The translations under genes and the position numbers were made by a program. Source: Sporosarcina gallistercoris (GTDB lineage: Bacteria > Bacillota > Bacilli > Bacillales_A > Planococcaceae). Taken from it: a stretch of DNA of 64,000 nucleotides. The DNA lies in contig NZ_JACSQY010000001.1 in assembly GCF_014836415.1 (NCBI RefSeq), positions 124,001 to 188,000 of the forward strand, in the 5' to 3' direction. Positions 48,853 through 60,408 of the stretch are shown piece after piece (positions within the stretch are counted from its first letter, which is position 1; each line of letters opens with the position of its first letter). The notes beneath the pieces were generated by a model, which searched no databases, was not told where the DNA came from, and saw nothing but the letters and a program-made list of their open reading frames with translations.

Positions 48853-48920
48853 ATGGAAGGTCACCTCTTTCTCGTTGTATCACGGGTCAGCTGACTAAAT
48901 GCTACCAATCGTTTGCAATG

Positions 48921-48950
48921 AAAAAAACGGAACGGTGTGCACCGTTCCGT
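48921..48950 (-). terminator. terminator after yrzB
   Basis: Eleven-bp perfect stem (48927-48937 and 48940-48950) followed on the minus strand by six T. Confidence 0.92.
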
Positions 48951-48965
48951 ACGTGCGCATATGGC

Positions 48966-49262
48966 TTATTCTTCGTCTTCGTCTTGCTCGTCCAAGAAAG
49001 TACCGAAAACTTCTTCGATCATTTCCCACTCTTCGTCAGACTCAACAGGCATTAGATCCCCGTCTTCACCGTCTTCTGAAGGAACAAAGCTTGAAGCAAA
49101 GATTTCAATTTCCTCATCATCGTTTTCAGGCTCATCGCCAAGTACATGATAAAGTACATAGGATTTACCATAGTCTTCCGATTCAAATGTGAAAATCACT
49201 TCACATACATGCTCTTGCCCTTTTTCGTCTACAATTGTCATTGTTTCCATACCGTGTTCCAT
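48966..49262 (-). CDS. yrzB: YrzB family protein (DUF1292)
   Basis: 98-residue, highly acidic cytoplasmic protein; first half forms a small beta domain ([30 protein letters not shown]) and the second half is a Glu/Asp-rich tail. ATG at 49262. It lies between ruvX and mltG, as in many Firmicutes. Role unknown. Confidence 0.92.
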   Translation of the reverse strand: MEHGMETMTIVDEKGQEHVCEVIFTFESEDYGKSYVLYHVLGDEPENDDEEIEIFASSFVPSEDGEDGDLMPVESDEEWEMIEEVFGTFLDEQDEDEE

Positions 49263-49271
49263 TTGATCACC

Positions 49272-49691
49272 TCATAAAGTTTTTGAGTCAAGATATCCTT
49301 GAAGAATCATGACTGCTGCCATCTTATCAATGACAGTTTTTCGTTTCTTTCGGCTTACATCCGCTTCAATCAGCATCCGCTCAGCAGCCATCGTCGTCAT
49401 CCGTTCATCCCAAAGGATTGCAGGCAACTCGAACTTTTGTTTCAACAACTCGGCGTACTTCTCTGAAGCCTCGGCACGAGGACCAATCGAATTATTCATG
49501 TTTTTAGGATGCCCGACTACAAAAGAACTGACGTTGTACTCTTTGACAAGTTCCTTGATACGCTTCATTCCTAAGTTACCTGATTCTTCATCGATCTGGA
49601 TTGTTTCAATTCCTTGAGCAGTCCAACCCATGGCATCGCTGATCGCGACGCCAACTGTTTTAGATCCTACATCCAGGCCCATCGTCCTCAA
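49272..49691 (-). CDS. ruvX: Holliday junction resolvase-like nuclease RuvX (YqgF)
   Basis: RNase H-fold nuclease of the YqgF family, linked to pre-16S rRNA processing and/or branched DNA. 139 residues with the D in [29 protein letters not shown] and [16 protein letters not shown]. The TTG start at 49691 overlaps the ireB TGA by four bases (TTGA) and has GGAGG nine bases upstream; its MRTMGLD matches relatives. Confidence 0.94.
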   Translation of the reverse strand: MRTMGLDVGSKTVGVAISDAMGWTAQGIETIQIDEESGNLGMKRIKELVKEYNVSSFVVGHPKNMNNSIGPRAEASEKYAELLKQKFELPAILWDERMTTMAAERMLIEADVSRKKRKTVIDKMAAVMILQGYLDSKTL

Positions 49692-49960
49692 TTCTTACTG
49701 CCTCCGTTTTCACGGATATAGAACTTCACAAGTTCCTCCAAAATTTCATCCCGCTCCAATTTACGGACCATATTGCGTGCGTCCTCATGGCGTGGGATAT
49801 AAGCAGGATCGCCTGAGAGCAGGTAGCCCACAAGCTGATTAATGGGATTGTATCCTTTTTCCTCTAATGCTTTGTACACATGGAGCATCACCTGTTTGAC
49901 CTCTTGCTCCATTGATTCCTCAGGAAAATTGAACTTCATCGTTTTGTCATATGAATTCAC
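49688..49960 (-). CDS. ireB: IreB family regulatory phosphoprotein (YrzL, DUF965)
   Basis: Small PASTA-kinase substrate family; IreB of Enterococcus faecalis affects cephalosporin resistance. 90 residues from the GTG at 49960 ([11 protein letters not shown]..., with GGGGTG upstream), which aligns with relatives better than the GTG at 49969. Contains the conserved [21 protein letters not shown] and [13 protein letters not shown]. Confidence 0.9.
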   Translation of the reverse strand: MNSYDKTMKFNFPEESMEQEVKQVMLHVYKALEEKGYNPINQLVGYLLSGDPAYIPRHEDARNMVRKLERDEILEELVKFYIRENGGSKN

Positions 49961-50043
49961 AATCGACACCCCGCTTTCAATTCGTCCGATCGGCTACCAT
50001 TCTTGCGACCCTCGTGAGCCACACATCCGGAAGCCGGATTCAG

Positions 50044-52674
50044 TTAAACAGATTTGACATAATCATACACGGAAAGCAGCGCTTCATCAAGTTTTGAGAC
50101 GTCTTTTGCTCCAGCCATCGCCATATCAGGACGGCCGCCACCTTTGCCGCCGCAAAGTGACGCTGCGTGGCTGACAATCTTCCCAGCATGCTGCTCCCCT
50201 TTTAAATCAGCAGTTACGCCTGCTGCGAGCATGACTTTGCCTTCAGAGGCTGCTCCAAGAACAATAACCCCTTTTTCCACTTTTTGTTTCAATTCGTCAA
50301 TCATCTGACGCAATGCATTATTGTCTTTTGTATCAACGCGTGCAGCTATGACGGTCATATCGTCAATTTGTTTTGCATTGGCTAATACATCCATCAACTG
50401 GCTATTTCCGAGTTTAGCAGATAACGAATCATTTTCCCGTTGTAATTCCTTGAAATCTCCAAGGAAAGCAGCAGTTTTTGTTGCAAGCTCTTTTGGATTG
50501 GACTTGAGAAGAGACGAAGCCTCGATTAGAACCGCTTCCTCTTCTTTAAATGAGCGATACGCTTGTTTCGCCGTCACAGCTTCGATCCGTCGAGTTCCTG
50601 CTCCGATCCCGCCTTCAGATTCAATCTTGAAGACCCCGATCTCCCCGCTTGACTGGACGTGACATCCACCACACAATTCCAATGAGTAATCGCCCACGGA
50701 AACGACACGAACGACATTGCCATACTTTTCTCCGAACAACGCCATTGCGCCCATTTCCTTCGCTTCTTCGATGCCTTTCTGTTCAATCGAAACCGCGATA
50801 TCTTCCCAAATCTTCTCGTTCACAATCTGTTCGATTTGCTCTAGCTCTTCTTTTGTAACTTGTCCGAAGTGCGAGAAGTCGAAGCGAAGACGATCTGGTC
50901 CAACGTAAGAACCTGCCTGATTGACATGCTCCCCTAGTACTGTTTTCAATGCTTTATGCAACAAATGTGTTGCAGTATGATTTTTCACAGTGAATGAACG
51001 ATCTTCCTTATTCACTTGTGCCCGCACAAATGTTGAAGGTGTCACTTCACCTGAACGTACAATTGCGGTATGCAAATGCTGACCATTTGGCGCTTTCTTT
51101 ACGGATAGCACTTCTGCAGCGAAGGAATCATTCGCGATCATTCCTTTATCCGCTATTTGACCCCCACTTTCCGCATAGAACGGAGTACGATCTAGAATGA
51201 ATTGAATTTCGTCTTCTACAGTTGCCCGCTCAGCAAGTTCACCGCCTTTTAAAAGAACAACGATTTTAGATTCGCTTTCCAGTTGATTATATCCGATGAA
51301 TTCACTGGTTTCATGAATATTACCGAGAACACCTGACTGAACGTGCATGGAGTCAACGTCTTGACGAGCGCTTCTAGCACGCTTGCGTTGTTCTTCCATT
51401 TCGCTGTGGAAACCAGCTTCATCCACCGCTACGCCTGCTTCTTCAGCAAATTCTTCTGTCAACTCGAACGGGAATCCATACGTATCGTAAAGTCGGAATG
51501 CGTCCGCGCCAGAAACAGTCGGTCGTGCTGTCGATTTTGCTTTCTCCAATATACCACTCAGCATACTCATGCCTTCTGTTAATGTTTCGTGGAATCGATC
51601 TTCCTCATTTTTAACAACTTTCATGATGAATTCCTGTTTTTCTTTTACCTGCGGATAGAAATCTTCCATTTTGTCAGCTACGACGGGAACGAGATCGTAC
51701 ATGAATGGACGATCGATGCCGAGCTGCTTTGCAAATCGTACCGCACGGCGCAGGAGTCGTCTGAGTACATATCCTCTGCCCTCATTCGAAGGAAGTGCAC
51801 CGTCTCCGATAGCGAACGCAACAGTACGGATATGATCCGCAATCACTTTGAATGCTGTATCTTTTAATTCATCCTTACCGTAAGCTTCTCCAGAAACCTT
51901 TTCGACTGCTCCAATGATCGGCAAGAAAAGATCGGTGTCAAAGTTGGTTGGGACTTCTTGTATGACAGAAGCCATCCGTTCCAGCCCCATGCCCGTATCA
52001 ATATTTTTCTTCGGAAGTGGTGTATACGTATGGTCCGGATTATGGTTGAACTCTGAGAACACTAAGTTCCAGATTTCCAAGTATCGATCGTTTTCTCCTC
52101 CCGGGTAAAGTTCAGGGTCAGAGAAGTCATCTCCGTAAGCTGGTCCGCGATCATAGAAGATTTCAGAGTTCGGTCCGCTCGGTCCTTCCCCGATATCCCA
52201 GAAGTTCCCTTCCAGACGGATGATACGTTCTTCAGGCAATCCGACCTTATCTTTCCAAATCGAGTATGCCTCTTCGTCTTCAGGGTGGATGGTGATGGAT
52301 AACAAGTCAGGATTGAACCCGATCCAGTCTGGATGTGTAAGGAACTCCCATGCGTAAAGAATCGCTTCTTCTTTAAAGTAGTCTCCAATCGAAAAATTAC
52401 CGAGCATTTCAAAGAATGTATGATGGCGTGCAGTCTTCCCTACATTTTCGATATCGTTCGTACGGATCGACTTTTGTGCGTTGACAATCCGTGGATTTTC
52501 GGGAACAACCCGTCCATCGAAGTACTTCTTAAGTGTTGCGACACCGCTGTTGATCCACAGCAGGGAAGCGTCATCGATTGGGACAAGTGGTGCTGAAGGC
52601 TCGATACTATGCCCTTTTGCTTTAAAGTAATCTAAAAATAAATTACGTATTTCAGATGCTGTCAGTGTTTTCAT
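50044..52674 (-). CDS. alaS: alanyl-tRNA synthetase
   Basis: Charges tRNA-Ala. 876 residues: class II catalytic core ([29 protein letters not shown]), anticodon-independent tRNA recognition domain, the editing domain with [11 protein letters not shown] and CGGCHV, and a C-terminal DHHA1 domain ([14 protein letters not shown]). ATG at 52674 with AAGGAGGAATTGACG upstream. Controlled by a T-box leader. Confidence 0.98.
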   Translation of the reverse strand: MKTLTASEIRNLFLDYFKAKGHSIEPSAPLVPIDDASLLWINSGVATLKKYFDGRVVPENPRIVNAQKSIRTNDIENVGKTARHHTFFEMLGNFSIGDYFKEEAILYAWEFLTHPDWIGFNPDLLSITIHPEDEEAYSIWKDKVGLPEERIIRLEGNFWDIGEGPSGPNSEIFYDRGPAYGDDFSDPELYPGGENDRYLEIWNLVFSEFNHNPDHTYTPLPKKNIDTGMGLERMASVIQEVPTNFDTDLFLPIIGAVEKVSGEAYGKDELKDTAFKVIADHIRTVAFAIGDGALPSNEGRGYVLRRLLRRAVRFAKQLGIDRPFMYDLVPVVADKMEDFYPQVKEKQEFIMKVVKNEEDRFHETLTEGMSMLSGILEKAKSTARPTVSGADAFRLYDTYGFPFELTEEFAEEAGVAVDEAGFHSEMEEQRKRARSARQDVDSMHVQSGVLGNIHETSEFIGYNQLESESKIVVLLKGGELAERATVEDEIQFILDRTPFYAESGGQIADKGMIANDSFAAEVLSVKKAPNGQHLHTAIVRSGEVTPSTFVRAQVNKEDRSFTVKNHTATHLLHKALKTVLGEHVNQAGSYVGPDRLRFDFSHFGQVTKEELEQIEQIVNEKIWEDIAVSIEQKGIEEAKEMGAMALFGEKYGNVVRVVSVGDYSLELCGGCHVQSSGEIGVFKIESEGGIGAGTRRIEAVTAKQAYRSFKEEEAVLIEASSLLKSNPKELATKTAAFLGDFKELQRENDSLSAKLGNSQLMDVLANAKQIDDMTVIAARVDTKDNNALRQMIDELKQKVEKGVIVLGAASEGKVMLAAGVTADLKGEQHAGKIVSHAASLCGGKGGGRPDMAMAGAKDVSKLDEALLSVYDYVKSV

Positions 52675-52745
52675 CGTCAATTCCTCCTTGGAAATAAGCT
52701 ATTCAAAATATGCTTGGGCGCTGACTGTCACAATTAATAACCTAG

Positions 52746-52990
52746 CTGAAAATAAAAAAACTCCGCCCCTGGAAAGGGACGAAGTATGATTCGCGGTACC
52801 ACCCTCATTGCCGAAAATGTAGATATCGGCATCTTGAGTTGCCATAACGCGGCAGACGGCGGGGTTCACCCGCACTCCGGAGCAGCTTTCAGCAGTCATC
52901 GTGTGAGCTTCCTTTCAGCCTGGGGAAGCTTCTCTTTCCACACTCCATCATGCATACTTTCTCCATCAATGTGTTTGATATTCAAGCTAT
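52746..52990 (-). promoter_or_regulatory. T-box riboswitch (alanine) upstream of alaS
   Basis: Perfect T-box AGGGTGGTACCGCG at 52792-52805 on the minus strand; terminator stem about 52761-52786 followed by seven T (52758-52752); Stem I sequence with the apical loop GGCTGAAAGGAAGC near 52915-52930. GCT triplets in the following stretch (about 52880-52895) are specifier candidates for alanine; I cannot fix which. Uncharged tRNA-Ala would allow alaS transcription. Confidence 0.93.
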
Positions 52991-52996
52991 AATTGG

Positions 52997-53025
52997 ATTA
53001 TAAGGAAGTCGGAAAGTGTTGTCAA
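52997..53025 (-). promoter_or_regulatory. consensus sigma-A promoter of alaS
   Basis: TTGACA (53020-53025), 17-bp spacer and TATAAT (52997-53002): a full consensus match. The -35 hexamer overlaps the recD2 stop codon. Confidence 0.92.
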
Positions 53026-55523
53026 TCCACACTCAGCAAAAAGTCATAGGGACTCTCACCATTCATTCCTACCATCGGGTCGATGTCCAAGATCGTTTCA
53101 ATGGATAGGACATACGGCAATTCCACAGAAGGTTGAACAACCCCCTCAGCTAGGGCAGTAGGTTCAATTGACTCCGCTTCAGCATCCGGTGTATCAGTTA
53201 ATTCTCCCGCGAGTGAAACAGGCGTCTCCTCTTTAGTGAGCTCGTTTGCCCCAGGCTCCGGACTTTCACCGCGAAGACGTTCTTTTAAAGTAGTCTGCCG
53301 TTCGCGTTCGTCCATCCGTGCTATGCCTTCTTCAAATTCGTTAGGACTGCCACATAGAATGAGAAAGTTTTTCGCTCGGGTGATCCCTGTGTAGAGTAGA
53401 TTGCGCCGCAGCATTTTCCGATGGCTTCGGACAACAGGCATGATGACTGTAGGAAATTCGCTGCCTTGAGACTTATGGATGGAGCAGCAATAGGCGAGTG
53501 TCAGCTGATTCAAATCCGACCTTTCATACGTCACTTCAATCCCGTCAAATGATACGACCATCAAATCTTTCTTTTCTATCGTTTCCTTGGCTTTCAGGAT
53601 TGAAATCACTTCACCCATATCACCATTGAACACATTACTTTCAGGCTGGTTGACGAGTTGCAGCACACGGTCACCAATTCGGTACACGACATCCCCGAAC
53701 GTCACTTCCTTGCGTCCTGCAGAAGCTGGGTTCACCATTTCCTGAATCATGGTATTCAGCGCATCAATGCCGGCAGGGCCCTTGTACATCGGGGCTAACA
53801 CTTGAATATCTTTAATGGCTTGACCTTTCGCTAACGCATTTTTCACAATTTGACTAACTGCAGTCGTGACTTGGTCCGCATCTGTACGAATGAATGAACG
53901 ATCAGAAGTTTTTATCGCTAAATCACCAAGCGGTTCGGATTTTTTGATAGCGTGTGCCAATTCTATTATTGTAGATCCAGCACTCTGCCGGTAAATTTCA
54001 GTCAGCTCAACGACAGGAACCGTCCCTGACTCTAAAAAGTCTCGCAGCACTTGTCCAGGACCCACAGAAGGGAGCTGGTCCTGATCTCCGACAAATAATA
54101 CCTGAGCGTCATCATCGATCGCTTTCAGAAGCTGATGGGCAAGCCATGTATCAAGCATGGACGCCTCATCGATAATCACAAGTCTGGCTTTGATTTCCCG
54201 CTCGGTTTCTTCCTCTTTTTCTTGCCCCGTAAAGCCGAGAAGCCGATGGATCGTCATTGCGGGTAATCCAGTGGATTCGGAGAGCCTTTTGGCAGCACGT
54301 CCTGTGGGAGCTGCCAAAATGATTGGAAACGGCTCATCTTTTTTCGCATATTCTTTAGGATCGAGCGTCAGCCCATGCAACTCCGCGTATACTTCAACAA
54401 GGCCTCTTACAACTGTAGTTTTACCGGTTCCAGGCCCCCCCGTTAAAATCATGGCAGGTGAATTGAGTGCTTGTTCAATCGCAGCAATTTGCGTTTCCGC
54501 ATAGTTGACTTCCAGCCGTTCCTCCGTATCCCCGATTGCTTTTCTCATTTCTGAGGATGGAAACGTGTTTTTCCGATCCTGATTCAGAATCCGCTCCATT
54601 TTCGAAGCGATTCCGAGCTCTGAGAAATACAGGGAAGGCAAATAGAGTTTACGCTGTTCTGCACTCAATCTGCTTTCCTCCACCAGTTCAATAATAGCAG
54701 TGGAAATCAACTTGTAAGGGATTTCCTCAGGTTGACTGGATTCCAACAGCCGTTTGACTTCCGGCAACACTTGAACGGCCTCCAAGTATACATGGCCACT
54801 CGAGAGGATACCGGTATTGATCGTATGCAGGATTGCAGCCTGGATGCGTGATGTATGAGTACCCGTGATCCCTAGCTGCCTGCCAAGTTCGTCCGCTCGC
54901 TGGAATCCGACCCCTTCCACATCTTCAATAAGACGATAAGGGTTCTCAGTCAACTTTTCGATCGTCTCTTCCCTGTAGGTTTGATAAATCCGCATCGCAA
55001 TTTGTGGCCCGAACCCCCACTCGTTCAATTTGACAATGGTCCGTTCCAGACCGAGATTATCGCGGAGGACGGAAACGAGCGTCTCTTTCTTTTCAGAGTT
55101 AAGACGAGGGATGTCATCCAAGACATCCTCGTTTTCCATAATCTTAAGAATCGCTTCAGGACCAAGATGATTGATAATCGTTTCAGCAGTTTTTCTTCCA
55201 ATCCCCGGAAAGAGGTCCCCTGAAAGGTAGTGAATCAACCCCGTTTCAGTAGCAGGCAATTCTTTTTGAAACGTTTTCACGTCAAATTGCTGGCCATACG
55301 TTGTGTGGTTTATGAGCCTTCCAGTAAACCGGTACTCTTCCTCTTCGGACAGTTTCGGAAAGTTCCCTTTGACTACAATTTCTTTTCCTTCAAACGAACA
55401 ATTTGTTTTTCTCACTTTCAATTTAGCAATCGTAAACAAGCTATCCGTGTTATGGAAAATCGTCACGACCGCTCTGCCAATTAAAAAAGGTTCTTCTTGA
55501 ACTGCTGAATCGGTTTTTTCCAT
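53022..55523 (-). CDS. recD2: ATP-dependent DNA helicase RecD2
   Basis: SF1B 5'-3' helicase involved in repair and fork progression. 833 residues: an N-terminal domain with helix-hairpin-helix motifs (about 90-250), Walker A GGPGTGKTTV (about residue 363), Walker B VIIDEASMLD, motif III VGDQDQLPSVGPG and motif VI YTGITRAK. The C-terminal tail (about 755-833) is a low-complexity acidic insert ending in SPYDFLLSVD. ATG at 55523 with GAGGTGACG. Downstream of the TPR gene. Confidence 0.95.
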   Translation of the reverse strand: MEKTDSAVQEEPFLIGRAVVTIFHNTDSLFTIAKLKVRKTNCSFEGKEIVVKGNFPKLSEEEEYRFTGRLINHTTYGQQFDVKTFQKELPATETGLIHYLSGDLFPGIGRKTAETIINHLGPEAILKIMENEDVLDDIPRLNSEKKETLVSVLRDNLGLERTIVKLNEWGFGPQIAMRIYQTYREETIEKLTENPYRLIEDVEGVGFQRADELGRQLGITGTHTSRIQAAILHTINTGILSSGHVYLEAVQVLPEVKRLLESSQPEEIPYKLISTAIIELVEESRLSAEQRKLYLPSLYFSELGIASKMERILNQDRKNTFPSSEMRKAIGDTEERLEVNYAETQIAAIEQALNSPAMILTGGPGTGKTTVVRGLVEVYAELHGLTLDPKEYAKKDEPFPIILAAPTGRAAKRLSESTGLPAMTIHRLLGFTGQEKEEETEREIKARLVIIDEASMLDTWLAHQLLKAIDDDAQVLFVGDQDQLPSVGPGQVLRDFLESGTVPVVELTEIYRQSAGSTIIELAHAIKKSEPLGDLAIKTSDRSFIRTDADQVTTAVSQIVKNALAKGQAIKDIQVLAPMYKGPAGIDALNTMIQEMVNPASAGRKEVTFGDVVYRIGDRVLQLVNQPESNVFNGDMGEVISILKAKETIEKKDLMVVSFDGIEVTYERSDLNQLTLAYCCSIHKSQGSEFPTVIMPVVRSHRKMLRRNLLYTGITRAKNFLILCGSPNEFEEGIARMDERERQTTLKERLRGESPEPGANELTKEETPVSLAGELTDTPDAEAESIEPTALAEGVVQPSVELPYVLSIETILDIDPMVGMNGESPYDFLLSVD

Positions 55524-55537
55524 AGTCTCGCGTCACC

Positions 55538-56215
55538 TCACTTGTCAGCGGATTCGTTTTGTTCCCCCATCTGAATCATGTCGTAGATATACCTTGCCTG
55601 GACATGTTCCGGATCGATCGTGTACGCGCGTTCTAAATGATGGAGCGCCTGCTCTTTGTCTTCAGTGGAAACTGCATATAAGAACCCTAAGTTGAAGTGA
55701 GCATCAGAGTTCTCCGGCTCCACTTCCAAGATTGCTTTGAATTGGTCTTCAGCTAGCTCATAGACCCCTTCGTTCGCAAGTATGATCCCGTAAGATAGCC
55801 GGATTTCAAGATCTTCTGGAGCGAGTTCAAGTGCCCGTTGAAGATAAGGAAGTGCTAACCGCCCTTTTTCTGCGCGTTCCAAGCTTTTACCTAGCATGAA
55901 ATAAGCATCCGCTTCTTGGACACCATATGAAATCGCTTTTTCATAGAGTGTTGTTGCTTCATCGTAACGATCTTGGTTAAAATACAAATTGGCAAGTCCA
56001 TAATAGGCTGTTCCCATTTCGCCATCCAAAGTGAGGGCTTTCTGGAAAAACGGTTCTGCCTTTTCTATGTCGCCAATGGATGCAAACACATTCCCGACAT
56101 TTACATAACCGACCGGATCGTCAGGTGCTTCTTCTGCCGCTTTGATGAATTCTTCAACCGCTTTTTCAAAGTTCCCTGCTTGCAATGCTTCAATCGCTTG
56201 TTCATTGTGTCCCAT
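55538..56215 (-). CDS. yrrB: TPR-repeat protein YrrB
   Basis: 225-residue protein of tandem tetratricopeptide repeats (about six; e.g. EAPDDPVGYVNVGNVFASIG, TAYYGLANLYFNQDRYDEA, ADAYFMLGKSLERAEKG). ATG at 56215 with AAGGGAG upstream; longer readings overlap mnmA. Sits between mnmA and recD2; a protein-interaction scaffold of unknown partner. Confidence 0.92.
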   Translation of the reverse strand: MGHNEQAIEALQAGNFEKAVEEFIKAAEEAPDDPVGYVNVGNVFASIGDIEKAEPFFQKALTLDGEMGTAYYGLANLYFNQDRYDEATTLYEKAISYGVQEADAYFMLGKSLERAEKGRLALPYLQRALELAPEDLEIRLSYGIILANEGVYELAEDQFKAILEVEPENSDAHFNLGFLYAVSTEDKEQALHHLERAYTIDPEHVQARYIYDMIQMGEQNESADK

Positions 56216-56228
56216 TTTCAGTTCTCCC

Positions 56229-57356
<1,128 letters not shown>

Positions 57357-57372
57357 TCATTCCTTTTAGGTG

Positions 57373-58521
57373 TTATTTCACAGTACGTTTGACGATGGAT
57401 GCGATCCGTTCTGCCGATTGTTGTACATCCTCTTCCGTTAAGCCGTATCCGAAACTGATACGGACGGAACTTCTGAGCCGCGGTGCTTTTTCGCCGAACA
57501 TGGCAAGTAAGACATGAGAAGGATCCAAGGAGCCTGCTGTACAAGCGGATCCGCTCGAAACGGATACGCCATCCAAATCTAAATTGACGAGCAGAGATTC
57601 AATATCCGTTCCCGGAAAGTAAACATTGAAAATATGTGGAAGTACAGGGATCCCCTCCTCAACAGTCGGTTCATATACTAGTTCGGACTGCTGAAACACT
57701 TCTCTCATAATCGTTTGAAACGATGTAAAGCGTACTGAATTTTCAAGTTGTTCAGCAGTTGAAAGTTGAATAGCTTTTGCGAATGCAACGATTGCAGCCA
57801 CGTTTTCAGTTCCCGCTCTGCGTTTTCGTTCCTGTGAACCACCATGCATGATTGGAAAAAGGTCAACCCCTTTACGTTGATAAAGGAATCCTACCCCTTT
57901 TGGTCCGTTTACTTTGTGGGAAGAAACAGAGAGCAGATCAACATGTAACTCATTGACATTGATCGGAAGGACTCCATAAGCTTGGACTGCATCTGTATGG
58001 AAAAGCGTTTGATGATCTTTCAACAGCCGGCCAATGTCTTCGATTGGCTGAATTGTCCCCACTTCGTTATTGCCATACATGATGGTAACAAGGATCGTAT
58101 CCTCGCGCAGGGCTTCCGCTACTTGTTGAACGGTCACCTGCCCGTTACGATTTACCGGCAAATAGGTCACGTCAAATCCGCTTTTTTCAAGAGCTTCACA
58201 CGTGGTCAATACTGCATGGTGCTCAATCGCTGTAGTGATGATATGTTTCCCAAGATGCTGTCTGCTCTTAGCTGTCCCCGTGACCGCCAAGTTATCGGCT
58301 TCTGTCCCGCCTGATGTGAAAACGAGTTCACTCGGTTCAGCGTGAATCGAGCGAGCTAGCAGTTGCCGTGCATCATCTACTTGTTTTCTAGCCGCTCTTC
58401 CATGACTGTGGACACTGGAAGGATTTCCAGGAACCATTTGCATCGTTTCCATATATACCTCTGCGACTTCAGGTCGTATAGGCGTTGTCGCTGCGTGATC
58501 TAAATAGATAGGTGTTTTCAT
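57373..58521 (-). CDS. yrvO: cysteine desulfurase YrvO (NifS/IscS type)
   Basis: PLP enzyme that takes sulfur from cysteine and passes it to MnmA. 382 residues: DHAATTP near the start, the PLP lysine in SVSSHKVNGPKG (about residue 203) and the mobile-loop cysteine in SSGSACTAGSLDPSHVL (about 325). ATG at 58521 with AAAGGAG. No IscU-type scaffold gene is adjacent, so thiolation rather than Fe-S assembly is likely. Confidence 0.92.
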   Translation of the reverse strand: MKTPIYLDHAATTPIRPEVAEVYMETMQMVPGNPSSVHSHGRAARKQVDDARQLLARSIHAEPSELVFTSGGTEADNLAVTGTAKSRQHLGKHIITTAIEHHAVLTTCEALEKSGFDVTYLPVNRNGQVTVQQVAEALREDTILVTIMYGNNEVGTIQPIEDIGRLLKDHQTLFHTDAVQAYGVLPINVNELHVDLLSVSSHKVNGPKGVGFLYQRKGVDLFPIMHGGSQERKRRAGTENVAAIVAFAKAIQLSTAEQLENSVRFTSFQTIMREVFQQSELVYEPTVEEGIPVLPHIFNVYFPGTDIESLLVNLDLDGVSVSSGSACTAGSLDPSHVLLAMFGEKAPRLRSSVRISFGYGLTEEDVQQSAERIASIVKRTVK

Positions 58522-58535
58522 ACGGTTAAACTCCT

Positions 58536-58958
58536 TTAAATATAAAACATATAGCCATCAGATTGAGGTTGGTTCCGTTCGGATTGGATTAAATCCTCTA
58601 TAGTTGTTGTGTCAAGCACTTCCCGTACAGCTTCACTGATTTTCAACCAAAGTGATTGTTGTGGGATATCGGTTTCTTCAAGTCCTTCTACAAGCTGGAT
58701 AGGACCTTCGAGAAGACGGATGACATCTCCTGCTGTCATTTCACATGGTTCTTTGGACAATTTGTACCCGCCGTACGCACCTCGTATACTCTTCACTAGC
58801 CCGCCATTCCGAAGCAGCGGAATAAGCTGTTCCAAATAGGCTTCTGACAGCGTCTGTTCTTCTGCGATTTTCCTTAACGGCACTGGGCCTTCTCCGTAAC
58901 GTTTGCCAAGTTCGACAATTATAGTTAATCCGTATCTTCCTTTTGTTGATATTCTCAT
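58536..58958 (-). CDS. cymR: cysteine metabolism repressor CymR (Rrf2 family)
   Basis: Rrf2 regulator that represses sulfur uptake and cysteine synthesis genes, with CysK as partner in B. subtilis. 140 residues: winged helix (MRISTKGRYGLTIIVELGKRYG, LSEAYLEQLIPLLR) and a C-terminal helix. It has one cysteine (C72), so no Fe-S cluster triad. ATG at 58958 with AAGGA upstream; the extended -10 TGA-TATACT (58993-59001) precedes it. Transcribed with yrvO-mnmA, so its control also sets tRNA thiolation capacity. Confidence 0.93.
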   Translation of the reverse strand: MRISTKGRYGLTIIVELGKRYGEGPVPLRKIAEEQTLSEAYLEQLIPLLRNGGLVKSIRGAYGGYKLSKEPCEMTAGDVIRLLEGPIQLVEGLEETDIPQQSLWLKISEAVREVLDTTTIEDLIQSERNQPQSDGYMFYI

Positions 58959-58992
58959 AAGACATCGTCCTTTTTTTGAAATTGCTTCAGAT

Positions 58993-59001
58993 AGTATATC
59001 A
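58993..59001 (-). promoter_or_regulatory. extended -10 promoter of cymR-yrvO-mnmA
   Basis: TGA-TATACT on the minus strand, thirty-five bases before cymR; -35 not clear. Confidence 0.5.
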
Positions 59002-59026
59002 TATTCGAACACCCGGCTTCCTTGAA

Positions 59027-59055
59027 ATGACTTCACGCGACCGCACATGTATACT
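59027..59055 (+). promoter_or_regulatory. candidate promoter of rarA
   Basis: ATGACT (59027-59032), 17-bp spacer, TATACT (59050-59055). Confidence 0.5.
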
Positions 59056-59094
59056 TATTACAACAGAACACTTTTGAATGGAAGCAGGGATACC

Positions 59095-60381
59095 ATGCAT
59101 AACGAACCTCTAGCATTTAGAATGCGGCCGCATACGATTGACGAAATTGCGGGACAGCAGCACGTCATCGGCCAAGAAACAGCGCTTTATCGGATGGTCA
59201 AAAATGGCCACGTGCCTTCGATGTTACTTTATGGAGAGCCGGGTATTGGCAAAACTTCTCTTGCCTATGCCATCGCCGGATCTACAAATCTGACATTCAT
59301 CCCATTAAATGCAACGACATCGGGAAAAAAAGATATTGAACGAGTTGTGGACGAAGCACGGATCACAGGTAAAGTCATCCTGTTTTTAGATGAAATCCAT
59401 CGTTTCAACAAACTTCAGCAAGATACTCTCTTGCCACACGTGGAAAACGGTTCTGTCGTGCTGATCGGCGCAACAACTGAAAATCCTTTCCATGATGTCA
59501 ATCCAGCCATCCGTTCCAGATGCGGAGAAATCCTGCAGCTGAAGCGGCTCGAAAAAGCTGATTTAATCGTCTTGCTGAATCGGGCACTTACCGATGAAAC
59601 CCGGGGTCTCGGGAAACAGCAAATTGAAATCTCGGATGAGCAGATCGCATCAATTGCTGAAGGAGTGAACGGGGATGCCCGTAAAGCACTGACACTGCTC
59701 GAATCGCTTATTTCCGCATCCGACGAAGAAGATGGAAAAGTCATGATCGAAGATTGGCTAATCGAGAATTTGATTGGCCGAATCGGGGTATTTGGCGATA
59801 AAAACGGTTCTCATCATTATAATCTTCTATCCGCACTGCAAAAATCGGTCAGAGGCAGCGATACGGACGCCGCACTTTATTACTTAGCGCACTTACTCGA
59901 AATTGGAGACTTGGTTGCTGTTAATCGGAGGCTGCTTGTGATGGCGTATGAAGATGTCGGTCTTGCTGCACCCGAAGTCGGTCCTCATGTAGCTGCCGCA
60001 ACGGATGCTGCAATCCGATTAGGGATGCCTGAAGCAAGGATTCCACTTGCAAATGCCGTCATCGAAATGTGTCTCGCTTCCAAATCCAACTCAGCATACA
60101 AAGCACTCGATGCCGCTACAGCAGCGATTCACCAAGGAAAAACCGGCGACATTCCAATGCACTTACGAGACACACATTATGCTGGCGCTGAAAAGTTAGG
60201 ACACGGAGGTTACATTTACCCGCACGATCATCCAATCGGATCTTTCGGTGGTTGGGTAAACCAATCCTATTTACCCGACTCCATTGCAAACCAACAATTT
60301 TACTCGCCAGTTCTCGCAGGTGAAGAGAAAAAATCAGCCGCTATTTACGAACGGTTAAAAGAGTTCAGAAAGAAGAAATGA
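59095..60381 (+). CDS. rarA: replication-associated recombination protein RarA (MgsA)
   Basis: AAA+ ATPase related to clamp loaders, acting at stalled forks. 428 residues: N-terminal FRMRPHTIDEIAGQQHV, Walker A GEPGIGKT (47-54), Walker B LFLDEIHRFN (about 100-110), ATTENPFHDVNPAIRSRC sensor region and the C-terminal tetramerisation part with KSNSAYKALDAA. ATG at 59095 follows GCAGGGA; the frame from 59047 runs through the promoter. Confidence 0.96.
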   Translation: MHNEPLAFRMRPHTIDEIAGQQHVIGQETALYRMVKNGHVPSMLLYGEPGIGKTSLAYAIAGSTNLTFIPLNATTSGKKDIERVVDEARITGKVILFLDEIHRFNKLQQDTLLPHVENGSVVLIGATTENPFHDVNPAIRSRCGEILQLKRLEKADLIVLLNRALTDETRGLGKQQIEISDEQIASIAEGVNGDARKALTLLESLISASDEEDGKVMIEDWLIENLIGRIGVFGDKNGSHHYNLLSALQKSVRGSDTDAALYYLAHLLEIGDLVAVNRRLLVMAYEDVGLAAPEVGPHVAAATDAAIRLGMPEARIPLANAVIEMCLASKSNSAYKALDAATAAIHQGKTGDIPMHLRDTHYAGAEKLGHGGYIYPHDHPIGSFGGWVNQSYLPDSIANQQFYSPVLAGEEKKSAAIYERLKEFRKKK

Positions 60382-60408
60382 ACGATTGGAAAAGGAGATG
60401 ACAGATCC

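Noticed and set aside
50321..52596. Series of plus-strand reading frames inside alaS
   Set aside because: Shadows of a highly conserved gene; compositions are Ser/Arg/Phe-rich as expected for complement frames.
52699..52899. Minus-strand 66-codon reading frame upstream of alaS
   Set aside because: It lies entirely within the alanine T-box leader.
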